In this document: piece by piece, positions 55,856 through 64,000 of the stretch | How the letters are laid out: each line of letters opens with the position of its first letter | Numbering within the stretch: position 1 is the first letter of the stretch | NCBI GenBank assembly: GCA_034505795.1 | Contig: JAPDQM010000001.1 | Coordinates: 1-64,000, forward strand | Length of the DNA: 64,000 bases | Source of the DNA: Thermofontimicrobium_A sp034505795 | Lineage (GTDB): Bacteria; Zhuqueibacterota; Zhuqueibacteria; Thermofontimicrobiales; Thermofontimicrobiaceae | Direction of reading: 5' to 3' | Made by a program: the position numbers and the translations under genes | Notes under the pieces: generated by a model | Databases searched by the model: none | Told to the model about the DNA's origin: nothing | The model's input: the letters and a program-made list of their open reading frames with translations, nothing else

Positions 55856-56635
55856 ATGCCATTCCCCCTCTATCAGATCGATGCATTCACCAGTCAAGTC
55901 TTTGCTGGAAATCCCGCCGCAGTCGTTCTGTTGCCCTACTGGCTCGATGATCGCACGTTGCAGTCGATTGCTATGGAAAACAATCTCTCAGAAACCGCTT
56001 TTTTGTTCCGGCAGGCGGATCATTATGAGCTGCGCTGGTTTACACCCGTTGCAGAAGTGGATCTTTGCGGTCATGCCACCCTTGCCTCGGCTTACGTTGT
56101 TTTTCAGTTTCTGGAACCAGCAAGCCGTTCCGTCACTTTTAAAACCAGGAGTGGTTTGCTGGCAGTGCAACGAGAAGATGATTTATTAGCGATGGATTTT
56201 CCGGCGCGGCGGGCATTGCCAGCGCCGCCCGTAGACTACTTGCTGAAAGGGTTGGGGGTTACTCCCGACGAAGTTTTGGTGGCAAGAGATCATCTGGTCG
56301 TCTATCCATCGGAAGCGATAGTGCGTGCGCTTAAACCGGATATGGCGCTGCTGGCGCAGTTGGATTCCCTGGGCGTAATTGCTACTGCACCGGGCGAGGA
56401 AGCTGATTTTGTTTCTCGATTTTTCGCCCCTAAGGTAGGAGTGCCTGAAGACCCGGTCACCGGCTCAGCACATTGTACCCTGATTCCTTATTGGTCTGAG
56501 CGACTGGGTCGAAAAAAACTGCAGGCACAGCAGGTTTCAGCGCGTGGTGGCGAACTGTTCTGTGAGGATCAGGGGACGCGGGTCAAGATCGCCGGACGGG
56601 CGGCGCTCTATCTGAAGGGCGAGATTTTTATTTAG
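55856..56635 (+). CDS. PhzF-family isomerase
   Basis: The protein has 259 residues from ATG 55856 (MPFPLYQIDAF); TTG 55844 is an alternative and neither has a good ribosome site, so it may be coupled to AlaX. The two-lobed diaminopimelate epimerase-like fold is evident: QIDAFTSQVFAGNPAAVVLL, the catalytic Glu in NNLSETAFL, DLCGHATLASAYVVF, and the second-lobe motif EDPVTGSAHCTLIPYW. Members isomerise small molecules without cofactors. The substrate is unknown. Confidence 0.9.
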   Translation: MPFPLYQIDAFTSQVFAGNPAAVVLLPYWLDDRTLQSIAMENNLSETAFLFRQADHYELRWFTPVAEVDLCGHATLASAYVVFQFLEPASRSVTFKTRSGLLAVQREDDLLAMDFPARRALPAPPVDYLLKGLGVTPDEVLVARDHLVVYPSEAIVRALKPDMALLAQLDSLGVIATAPGEEADFVSRFFAPKVGVPEDPVTGSAHCTLIPYWSERLGRKKLQAQQVSARGGELFCEDQGTRVKIAGRAALYLKGEIFI

Positions 56636-56715
56636 CTGGAATTGTTGCTGGTAACTTTTCGACTCGACTGACCTGCTGCATTGTGACAGGGCAAAAATAC
56701 GCTTTTGGAGCTAAC

Positions 56716-58209
56716 CTAATTTTGATAAAATGTCATGGTCAGCATCAGGCCAAAAGTGTCATGTTTGCCTTGCTGCGATGCATTCGGGCGTTGATTGCCG
56801 AAATATGCGTATCCCTCGACTTCTGCTGCATGAAAGGTGTAGGCCAGACCGCCATGGAACTGGTGAGAGCGATGGCCCGATAAAACTTCGCTAAATTGAA
56901 GCAGCGTTCTGTCAATTCGTTGATAGGCTGTCAGGTAGCCCATTCTTAGCTTAACGGATTCAAGCACTTTTAATTCTGCCCCCATTCTCAGCTCATTTCG
57001 CTCTATCTGCCCTCTGGCAATTATCGGGTCGCGGCCGTAATCTTTTTTGCTTTTATCCGCCTGACTGTGATAATACTCGATTCCCAAAATCAGCGGCCTC
57101 TTTTCTGGCTCATACGCCAGGCCGACACCGATCCGGTTCTCTCGCAGCCAATCATCTCCCCAAATGACCGTATTGGCTGGATTGCTGGCGCAATCGGCTA
57201 TTTCGTTGTAATCGACGGACAAAGCACATCGAATCGGCAACGCAGGGAATTGAAAACGGTTTTTCCAATGAAGTTCCAATCCGAACAATTTCCAGAGCCC
57301 ATTTTTTTGGGGTTGCGTGAGACTTTCGGCAACATCGAGTCTTTGTCTTTGGTAATTAAAGGCAAATCCGCTTTCCCAAAAATCGAGTGGCTGAAAATAG
57401 CCCTGCAGGCCGAAGCCGCTGACCTGGGTGGTCAGGAATTGCTCCAAACTGCCAACATGATCGACTGAAAGATTTTCATTGCGAAATTGCTTGATATAGA
57501 TCGTTCGTGTCTCGTTGGCGCTGGGGGGCAGGCACTCGATGAATTCCTGCGTATGAGTGTAATTGAGCGTGGCACCCACTACCAGTCGATTGGACCAGCG
57601 ATAGGCGATGCCGGCACCGCTGCCTGCCGAACGGTAAATGGTACGTGGTTGGGGAAACTGATCCTTCAAACCGGTCTCGATGCTGTAATTCAATAACGCG
57701 CCCAAAAATAATTTTTTTTGAATGGCCTGCCGACTGTATTGTGCGCTCACCGCTGGTCCCCAGTAATGGATATCGGCAATAGAACTATCTACCAGTCGGA
57801 ATGGGTGCTCCTCATAAGGATTGCGATTGATCGCGCCGGTCACCTGCTCCAATGTGTAATCGTGGTAGTTGGCCGCGCCACGAAACGCCTGTTGCGGGTC
57901 CATTATCTTTACACCCTCAAAGGTGGCCAAAATATCGTGCCGTCTTTGGGGGTCATAGAATCGTTTGAAATCTCCTCGACTATCGGTAATGATAAAGCCT
58001 GGACGCAGCCATGTTTGCTGTTGGTCAATGATCAACCAGGCCGGGTTCCGGCCGAAGTCATAGAGATTGATCTGGTTATCATCGTCATTCAGCACCAGCC
58101 AGAGCTGGCCCATGGCCGCGACGCGCAGGTCTGATGCCTGAGTGGGCGAGAATAGGTACAGGTTGATCATAAAACATGTGGTGAGAATAATTGCTCGCAA
58201 TAGCGTCAT
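56716..58209 (-). CDS. large outer-membrane beta-barrel protein of the TonB/DUF4876 cassette
   Basis: The protein has 497 residues from ATG 58209; the longer frame to 58284 adds residues without signal character. Signal peptide MTLLRAIILTTCFMI ends near SPTQAS. Many amphipathic beta-strands follow, with tyrosine and tryptophan at strand ends and a final segment GLMLTMTFYQN. NLYDFGRNPAWL near the start is a typical barrel motif. I recall DUF6850-family barrels beside DUF4876 genes, and this could be one, but this needs a profile search. It is the third gene of a minus-strand cassette. Confidence 0.7.
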   Translation of the reverse strand: MTLLRAIILTTCFMINLYLFSPTQASDLRVAAMGQLWLVLNDDDNQINLYDFGRNPAWLIIDQQQTWLRPGFIITDSRGDFKRFYDPQRRHDILATFEGVKIMDPQQAFRGAANYHDYTLEQVTGAINRNPYEEHPFRLVDSSIADIHYWGPAVSAQYSRQAIQKKLFLGALLNYSIETGLKDQFPQPRTIYRSAGSGAGIAYRWSNRLVVGATLNYTHTQEFIECLPPSANETRTIYIKQFRNENLSVDHVGSLEQFLTTQVSGFGLQGYFQPLDFWESGFAFNYQRQRLDVAESLTQPQKNGLWKLFGLELHWKNRFQFPALPIRCALSVDYNEIADCASNPANTVIWGDDWLRENRIGVGLAYEPEKRPLILGIEYYHSQADKSKKDYGRDPIIARGQIERNELRMGAELKVLESVKLRMGYLTAYQRIDRTLLQFSEVLSGHRSHQFHGGLAYTFHAAEVEGYAYFGNQRPNASQQGKHDTFGLMLTMTFYQN

Positions 58210-58351
58210 CAGTAAGTTCCAAAATTGAACATGAATTCCGTATTCGCGACCACGCTGCCGAGTGCCTTCGCCTGAACTTTTCAAAAAGACCAGTGAACAT
58301 CAATTATTTTCCTGCCCCAGCGTTGTTCATAACTTCGTTCAGCAGAATTGG

Positions 58352-59521
58352 TCATCTTTTGGGTATCACTACTTCGGTTGAAAAGTGCTGCCTTTTGGGC
58401 ATAGCATGAATAAGAGTAATAAAATCGAATGAGCTATTATTGCTATCATAACCAGGTCCGCCCGAAATGGGATGATGCCGTTCAATGGAGCGGCCGCTGA
58501 ATCGCGAAATATCTGTTCCTGCATATCCTCGGTCGATTCTTGGGTCAATTAACTTATTATCGGGCTGCGAAATATATTTGACCCCATCGACGACATCAGC
58601 CACTCGGAATAGTAAATAGCCGTTCGCATTGATGGAGGGTTTTTCACTGGGTTTGATGAGCAAAACAATGTCGTGCAAGGTGTCGATTTGAAAATCATTT
58701 CTAGCGCTTGTGCTGTTAATCGGCACCAGATTCGGCACGCTTGGATTATCAAAGTCACAGTCGCTGAAGCACTCATAATCGGCTTGGGAGAGATCGATGC
58801 TAATGGAAGCATACTCTCGATGGTCCAATGCATCCTGGGCGATGACGATAAAATCGTGGGGGGGCACTAAATATTCATTGTCCCTGCCGACAAATTGATA
58901 GGCATAGACACATTCCACGAATTCAGTGCCAATATAATCCTTATTTGAGGCGCCTCGAGCAATCACATATCCGTTCAGGTCGATGGTTTCGGTGGTAGGG
59001 TTATATAATTCGACAAACTGATCGTCGCAGTAAGTTTGCTTATCATATTTTATTCCTGCATAATAGACTTCATTGATGACCAGATTGTCAGGCATTTTGC
59101 AGCCAATCGTCACAGTGTGAATTAAGCCGCTCTCCGATGGGGAGATTTCTATTTCCGAATTGCCAGCCAGCAGCAAGGTTTCGTCTTCGCCATTGTTCGC
59201 AAGCCTGATTTCTTTGGTAGCTAAAATTTGATAATGCCCGGCCAACAGATTAACAAACTCTGCTTTGCCTGTGCTATCAGTGTACTGCTCGGCCAAAATT
59301 TTATACACATTACATGTGAGTTGGACTTTCGCCTCGGCTACAGGAGACGGGTCAATGGACATTCTTGTGGTATCGAGGACCATAATTTTCACTGCGAACG
59401 TGCCGTCAATGGCAGTTGGTTTCTCCAGACTACAAACGAAACCAAAGCTTGTGAATAGCATCGTAATTAGAGAAATCAGAATTTCTTTGGCCAAGCTGTG
59501 CTTAGATTCCTGATTTTGCAT
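58352..59521 (-). CDS. DUF4876/lamin-tail-like surface lipoprotein
   Basis: The protein has 389 residues. An N-terminal signal ends at FGFVC, a poor lipobox, so it may be lipid-anchored or secreted. The first domain (about 38-130) is a carboxypeptidase-regulatory/CnaB-like fold (DSTGKAEFVNLLAGHYQI). A DUF4876/lamin-tail domain follows: NLVINEVYYAGI, QFVELYNPTTETIDLNGYVIARG, VVDGVKYISQ. The last part, RGYAGTDISRFSGRSIERHH, closes the family repeat. It lies 61 bp after the TonB receptor gene and is probably its surface partner. Confidence 0.8.
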   Translation of the reverse strand: MQNQESKHSLAKEILISLITMLFTSFGFVCSLEKPTAIDGTFAVKIMVLDTTRMSIDPSPVAEAKVQLTCNVYKILAEQYTDSTGKAEFVNLLAGHYQILATKEIRLANNGEDETLLLAGNSEIEISPSESGLIHTVTIGCKMPDNLVINEVYYAGIKYDKQTYCDDQFVELYNPTTETIDLNGYVIARGASNKDYIGTEFVECVYAYQFVGRDNEYLVPPHDFIVIAQDALDHREYASISIDLSQADYECFSDCDFDNPSVPNLVPINSTSARNDFQIDTLHDIVLLIKPSEKPSINANGYLLFRVADVVDGVKYISQPDNKLIDPRIDRGYAGTDISRFSGRSIERHHPISGGPGYDSNNSSFDFITLIHAMPKRQHFSTEVVIPKR

Positions 59522-59582
59522 GACTCAACTCATTTGAAATTTAAACCTAAACAGGTATCATTGGGCGTTATAAGTTTGATGG

Positions 59583-62297
59583 TTAAAAAGCACGGTCCAA
59601 TAACATGCTGCATTCGATGCCGTAAAAAATCTCTGGATTCCGGGCTTGGAATTGACCCGGAAAGAATGGTTTTTCCTGGATGGCGCGATCATTGAATAGG
59701 TTATTGACGTACAGGGAAACCTCAGATCCTCGAAATAGCGATTTACTCACCCGCACATTGAACAGCCATTTATTCCGGTAATTCAGTACCCGATAGAGCG
59801 AAGACAACGGCAACAGAACGTCTTCTGGTTGGGACTGTTTTGGGGCTGCAATCGGAATGATCTGATTGGAAGCTGCAACGTAATAGGCGACGGGGTGCAA
59901 ATTGCGAGGATCGTTGTTCCTGGTACGGTAATGAGGCATTTGCTGCGCCGTTAGCGAGATCCAGATGCCTAACAGCGGTGAAATATAATTGGCCTGATAG
60001 GTTAGCAGCAGTTTCTGCGTCCAGCTTGTACTTCGATGATAAAGCTGGACGATTGAATCTTTAATTGCTGGTCCCCAGACGAAGCCTCTGCCACCGCTTT
60101 TGGCATGATGGTAAGTCGTCGAGATCATAAAGTCCATATTGAGAGCTTTTAGCCGAAGTGTTTTTAGTAGCATTTCGACGCCGTCGAACTGAGTCCACCC
60201 TTCATTAGCCCAGGTATAGGCTATCCTCAGTTTCTGGCTGGCCAGCCATTTTTCGTCAGTTGCTGGCCAATTGAAACGATAGAATTGGGGATAAAGCAAT
60301 GGTCGCCCTTGAAGGACCGGTTCATGCCGTCGGTGGCAATAGAAACCGATTAGCGACAGCCCCACTGGTCCGGCCTCATGATCAATGGCCAGCTCGATTT
60401 TTTTCTCGTCCATGCCTTTGAGTTTTGGATTCGCCAGATCGAAGGTATAGGTTGTCATCAGGCTATCTCTGATCAGCAGAGAATCGGTTTGACGTGGGAT
60501 AACCAGAATGTCCTGAACGTCCACATATTCCAGATCAGGATAGATCTGGTCGATGCAAGGTGCTTTGGCTGTCTGGCCATACCCCAGTCGCAATTGGGTG
60601 TGTCGACCGAGCAAATAAGCCAGATTGAGACGGGGATGAAGGAATAGCCCATTTTTTGATCCGAAGAATTGTAGCCGCTCCAGGTGGCCGGTCTGATATC
60701 GTTCCCATCGCAGTCCCACATTAATCGTAAATTCTTTCCACCATTTGGCAGTCATTTCGTCCATCACAAAAATGCTATGCTGCAATAAACCCGGCAACCG
60801 GTCGAACGAGCGAGGTCGATCTCCCACCGCTGCGGGAAAGCGCACATCAAAGTCGAGACCCCGGCCGTTGTTTTCATCGAAAAGGATTTCGCTACCAATG
60901 GCCAGCCGATGAAAGGAACGACCCAGGAAAAGTCGCTGACTCCACTCCAGTTGATGGCCAAAATTGATTTCATCACCGATAATAGAGTAGCGATAGATAA
61001 TATCGCCGGACTGTTTGAGGCCAGGCATCGTTCCCTCGGTCATGAGCGTAGAGACCACGCGATTGTTGGCTGGCACGCGATACTGCTTCAAGGAATCATG
61101 TCGACGATAGTTGAGGAACAGATGGGAATTGAGCGTTTGCCAGCGATCCCTGCGCCAATCGGAACGATTGGCAAAGCTGAAACGATAACCTTTATTGATG
61201 CTGATGAGGGCATCGGGATCAGATGGATTCAGCCGAACTTCCTCGAACAGGCGATAATAGTTGAACTGATTGGTGACGCTTAGGCGATTTCCCAAGAATT
61301 GATTTCTGGAAATAAGCTGGCCCGCAAGCCGCTGGGTGTCATCATTTTGTTTTCGAATATCCTCGACGCTATAGGCCCAGTTCAAATTATAGGTGAGGCT
61401 GGTGCGGCCCAGCGGCAGATTGCCCCCCAGGTTCAGTTCTCTGGTATCCGGGTTATGTTTTGCTTTAAGTCGATAGCTCGTTCGGTTACTGGTTTTGGTG
61501 GTTACTCGGACCACACCACCAACAAAATCGCCATAGTTGGCCGGGGCAATGCCACGAATTACCTCAACCTGAGCGATATTTTCGGCGGGAAATTCCCGCA
61601 GGTCGATACCGCCATTGGTACCGCTGTAAACGCCAGCAAGCAAACCTCCTTGCAAATTGGCATTATTTGTAAAGGGAATATCATCCACCAGCAATTTGGC
61701 GCCGAACGCGGTCAGGTTATTAAGCGGCCTGGGGTCGCGAATCATAGCCGTTACCGGATCCTTCAAAGCGGGCTGGTTTTTCATTTCCACCCCAGGCACC
61801 AGATCGAGAACATCGCCCAGGCTAATGGCCTGGATGTGTTCGATATCGCCAGCATTGATGATGGTTGCGGTTTCTGCTTTTTCTGGTAGCGATTCCCTGG
61901 CAGCGTTAATCTCAATACCGCCAATGACGATAACGGCGTCGGTGGTATCGCTCTGAGGTGCAATTTCGGCGACCAGGTAGGTTATCTGGCCACTACGGAT
62001 GATCTGATTGGCAAATTTGGTGGTCTGAAAGCCCGTCTTTTTGAATTCGACGTAATAATTACCGGGAGGAATACCGGCTAAAATGAATTCTCCCCGCAAG
62101 CCGGAGCTGGTGTGGGCGCCGATGATTGGAACTCTAATGTCGACATCTTTTAGCGGCGTCTTCGTTAAGAGATCACTAACGAGTCCTCTCAGCTCTCCGG
62201 ATGGTTCCTGGGCAAGAAGAAGCGGCGTTGCTATCCGCAATAGAAAAAGCACTGTGAACGTGGTGCTGCGCAGTGTATGTTTTTTGAATACCCTCAT
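59583..62297 (-). CDS. TonB-dependent outer-membrane receptor
   Basis: The protein has 904 residues. A Sec signal peptide (1-30) is followed by a carboxypeptidase-regulatory-like domain (about 34-105, DVDIRVP...GNYYVEFKKTGFQT), then the plug (about 135-260, NAGDIEHIQAISLGDVLDLVPGVE, EFPAENIAQVEVIRG, and DFVGGVVRVTTK). The 22-strand barrel fills the rest and ends with the short FYGIECSMLLDRAF. It takes up an unknown substrate across the outer membrane with energy from TonB-ExbBD. It leads the cassette, and a consensus promoter lies 120 bp upstream. Confidence 0.95.
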   Translation of the reverse strand: MRVFKKHTLRSTTFTVLFLLRIATPLLLAQEPSGELRGLVSDLLTKTPLKDVDIRVPIIGAHTSSGLRGEFILAGIPPGNYYVEFKKTGFQTTKFANQIIRSGQITYLVAEIAPQSDTTDAVIVIGGIEINAARESLPEKAETATIINAGDIEHIQAISLGDVLDLVPGVEMKNQPALKDPVTAMIRDPRPLNNLTAFGAKLLVDDIPFTNNANLQGGLLAGVYSGTNGGIDLREFPAENIAQVEVIRGIAPANYGDFVGGVVRVTTKTSNRTSYRLKAKHNPDTRELNLGGNLPLGRTSLTYNLNWAYSVEDIRKQNDDTQRLAGQLISRNQFLGNRLSVTNQFNYYRLFEEVRLNPSDPDALISINKGYRFSFANRSDWRRDRWQTLNSHLFLNYRRHDSLKQYRVPANNRVVSTLMTEGTMPGLKQSGDIIYRYSIIGDEINFGHQLEWSQRLFLGRSFHRLAIGSEILFDENNGRGLDFDVRFPAAVGDRPRSFDRLPGLLQHSIFVMDEMTAKWWKEFTINVGLRWERYQTGHLERLQFFGSKNGLFLHPRLNLAYLLGRHTQLRLGYGQTAKAPCIDQIYPDLEYVDVQDILVIPRQTDSLLIRDSLMTTYTFDLANPKLKGMDEKKIELAIDHEAGPVGLSLIGFYCHRRHEPVLQGRPLLYPQFYRFNWPATDEKWLASQKLRIAYTWANEGWTQFDGVEMLLKTLRLKALNMDFMISTTYHHAKSGGRGFVWGPAIKDSIVQLYHRSTSWTQKLLLTYQANYISPLLGIWISLTAQQMPHYRTRNNDPRNLHPVAYYVAASNQIIPIAAPKQSQPEDVLLPLSSLYRVLNYRNKWLFNVRVSKSLFRGSEVSLYVNNLFNDRAIQEKPFFPGQFQARNPEIFYGIECSMLLDRAF

Positions 62298-62660
62298 GGT
62301 TCAGCTTGTGCTCGAAGATACTACCACATGAAATTAAAATTAAGATGCCATAAGTTTCGGGATGGCGTATCAGGGCGATCCCTCAGGTTGTTTCTCAGTC
62401 TCCAATTCGGCCTAAAAAATATAATCAGAAATATCTTGGTTGTCAACATAATTCTTAAGACACAGGGAAATTTTAAGCTACTGGGAGAGACAATTTCATC
62501 ACCCAGCGAGGCCAGCCAGGGATTGCTCAACGAGAATTAATATCCTCGACAGCAAGTGGGCAAGAATCGGATGCGAGATGCTCTCCCAACAGAAAAGCGG
62601 ATTGCTGGTATGCATCTGCGCGACCGATGGCAGGCTGAGGTAAATCGTTAAAACATATTT
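62298..62660. other. 363-bp gap upstream of the TonB receptor gene
   Basis: The gap holds the receptor promoter (62418-62446) and a leader of about 115 bases with no recognised riboswitch. The left part of the leader is AT-rich. There is no gene. Confidence 0.5.
62418..62446 (-). promoter_or_regulatory. sigma-70 promoter of the TonB receptor cassette
   Basis: On the minus strand TTGACA (62446-62441), a 17-bp spacer and TATATT (62423-62418), a near-perfect consensus. Confidence 0.8.
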
Positions 62661-64000
62661 TTAAAATGCCTGTCCCACTGAAAAATAGATTTCTCCAGGC
62701 GTTTCACCAGAGCGCCGATCCAGTTTCAGGCCGTAATCCAGCCGCAGAATACCAAGTGGCGAATTAAAACGCAGGCCGAATCCCATGCCTTTCCTGAAAT
62801 CAAGCTTTTCAACCTGATGCAGACCAGACCACACATTGCCCACATCCAGAAAGGCTATGGCGGAGAATTTTTTATAAAACATATACCGCACTTCCATCAG
62901 ATTGAGCACCAGCAACATATTGCCACCGACGGGATTCCGTCGCTGGTCCAGCGGCCCCACAAATTTTTCTTTGAAACCGCGCACCGATGATGCGCCACCG
63001 GTGAAAAATCGCTCTTGAATGGGAATGTCGGTAGAGGAGCCAAACTTGTCCATCCAGCCGGCAGTCAAAGCTGATGCCAATACCAGGCGCTCACCGAGGG
63101 TATAAAAATACTTGTGCCGGGCAGAAATTTTCACAAACGTCGCCGTGCCCTTTAAAAAGGCGCCAGCGCTTTCCACATCCAGCGAACTGAACGCGCCACG
63201 CGTGGTATTGACCAGGTCGTTACGTGAGTCTCGCACCAGGCTTAACGTCAGGCTGCGCGTATTGCCCCGTCGAGTTGATCGCAGAGTGTCAGGAATCGCC
63301 TCGCCAGACAAATGGACGATTTCGTAACGATAGGATAGGTTTAACTTGGAGAGCATTCCCAGACGGCGGCCCAGGGTAAATTTGGTGCCATAATGCCGTA
63401 AGCTATAGCCAGGCTCTTCCCGGCGTTCAAAAAATTCGTTGATGTCGGCCTTAGTTCTAGTGTTGAATAGCCAGGGATCTGAAAATGAAAGTTCCAGTCG
63501 CCGCGCAATGGTACTTACGAATGCGGATAGTCCAATTTGACGCGCCGTACCGGCAACATTGTTTTGCAGCAGCTCGATCGATCCTCGCCAGCGATCCAGC
63601 GTGCCATAGCCAAAACCAAAATTCAATTCACCGTTTTTCTTTTCTTCCGCCTCGATGCGAATGTTACGAACTATGGCTTCGGTCGTACTTCGGTCATCCG
63701 GTCGAATAAAGACGCTGGTGAAAAGGCCTGTCAGATACAGGTTGTGCTGGCTAGCTAAAATGCGACTGTGATGATAGATGTCGCCCGATTGAAAATCCAA
63801 TTCTCGCAACAAAACCCGCCGGCGGGTTTTCTTCAAACCATCAATCACCAATTCGCCAATCCGAATCTGTGGGCCTTCGTCAATATTGAAATCAATCAGG
63901 ATGGTATGTTGCTCTGAATTGACCTTCAAAGCCGGGGAGACTTGCGCTTCGATATAACCCCGATCGGCGTAAAACGACAACAGACGATAGGTATCGTCTT
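62661..64000 (-). CDS. Omp85/BamA-family outer-membrane protein, 5' end cut off
   Basis: The minus-strand frame is open to the window edge, so the start is missing (the TTG at 63980 is internal). The visible 446 residues hold the end of one POTRA repeat (YADRGYIEAQVSPAL) and a second (about 47-115, IRIGELVIDGLKKTRRRVLL). The barrel follows, with the Omp85 landmark FFTGGASSVRGF (the VRGF/Y lid-loop motif) and a terminal ISVGQAF-like strand (YFSVGQAF). It belongs to the BamA/TamA family that inserts or translocates beta-barrels. TamA-like rather than BamA is suggested by the short upstream linker. Confidence 0.92.
   Translation of the reverse strand, partial: DDTYRLLSFYADRGYIEAQVSPALKVNSEQHTILIDFNIDEGPQIRIGELVIDGLKKTRRRVLLRELDFQSGDIYHHSRILASQHNLYLTGLFTSVFIRPDDRSTTEAIVRNIRIEAEEKKNGELNFGFGYGTLDRWRGSIELLQNNVAGTARQIGLSAFVSTIARRLELSFSDPWLFNTRTKADINEFFERREEPGYSLRHYGTKFTLGRRLGMLSKLNLSYRYEIVHLSGEAIPDTLRSTRRGNTRSLTLSLVRDSRNDLVNTTRGAFSSLDVESAGAFLKGTATFVKISARHKYFYTLGERLVLASALTAGWMDKFGSSTDIPIQERFFTGGASSVRGFKEKFVGPLDQRRNPVGGNMLLVLNLMEVRYMFYKKFSAIAFLDVGNVWSGLHQVEKLDFRKGMGFGLRFNSPLGILRLDYGLKLDRRSGETPGEIYFSVGQAF

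Noticed and set aside
61299..61889. 196-codon plus-strand frame opposite the TonB receptor gene
   Set aside because: It is an antisense shadow; the minus-strand receptor has full domain structure.
1..64000. CRISPR arrays, rRNA genes, prophage or intact insertion sequences
   Set aside because: I saw no regularly spaced direct repeats, no rRNA-like conserved blocks, and no transposase, integrase or phage structural gene anywhere in the window.

Overview
The window reads as chromosomal DNA of a diderm (Gram-negative-type) bacterium, most likely from the FCB superphylum near the Calditrichota/KSB1 or Ignavibacteria lineages. This placement is inferred. It rests on a secreted S8 protease with a C-terminal FlgD/T9SS-like sorting module and a dockerin, a TonB receptor with a carboxypeptidase-regulatory N-terminal domain beside a DUF4876-like protein, an Omp85 protein at the right edge, and intergenic palindromes with a TCCGCC-NNNN-GGCGGA core. 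Several promoters match TTGnCA-17 bp-TATATT, the E. coli-type pattern rather than the Bacteroidetes one. I see no rRNA, tRNA, CRISPR array, prophage or intact insertion sequence.

Layout. 1-2.4 kb: end of a class I glutamine amidotransferase, a helical lipoprotein and a small membrane protein. 2.5-7.9 kb (minus): MBL hydrolase, short sigma-70 factor, endonuclease IV, dihydrolipoyl dehydrogenase and lipoyl synthase. 7.9-10.0 kb: a gene-poor tract around one DsrE-like gene. 10.0-20.5 kb: HU, a large putative glycosidase (minus), a diadenylate cyclase fused to YbbR-like sequence, LapA-like and MFS membrane proteins, pyrophosphatase with PsiE-like, CorA and an M48 protease. 20.9-30.1 kb: DUF2079 and GT39 membrane proteins, sugar isomerase with TauE exporter, a LysM protein, a class A-type serine hydrolase and two small unknowns.

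30.1-34.5 kb is repeat-rich and AT-rich; it holds a MITE-like inverted-repeat element, a MazF/PemK toxin-antitoxin pair, YjbQ and glutamine-dependent NAD synthetase. 34.5-38.8 kb: MazG-like hydrolase, an AAA-type ATPase, an AEC transporter and a URO-D family protein. 39-48 kb is extracellular: S8 protease, heparinase II/III-like lyase, a beta-barrel protein, and a Tat-exported molybdopterin enzyme paired with a diheme cytochrome c lipoprotein. 48-56.6 kb: HtpG, PepD, a PpiD/SurA-like foldase and a peptidase S51-AlaX-PhzF operon. 56.7-64 kb (minus): an outer-membrane cassette (TonB receptor, DUF4876-like protein, beta-barrel) and a truncated Omp85/BamA-family protein.

The points most worth following are the cyclase-YbbR fusion with an altered RHR motif, the TonB/DUF4876/barrel cassette, the S8 protease with Glu at the usual His motif plus dockerin and cohesin-like segments, the missing ordinary start codon of corA, and the inverted-repeat element at 30.3 kb. 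Function calls come from recognising motifs by eye; no database search was run.
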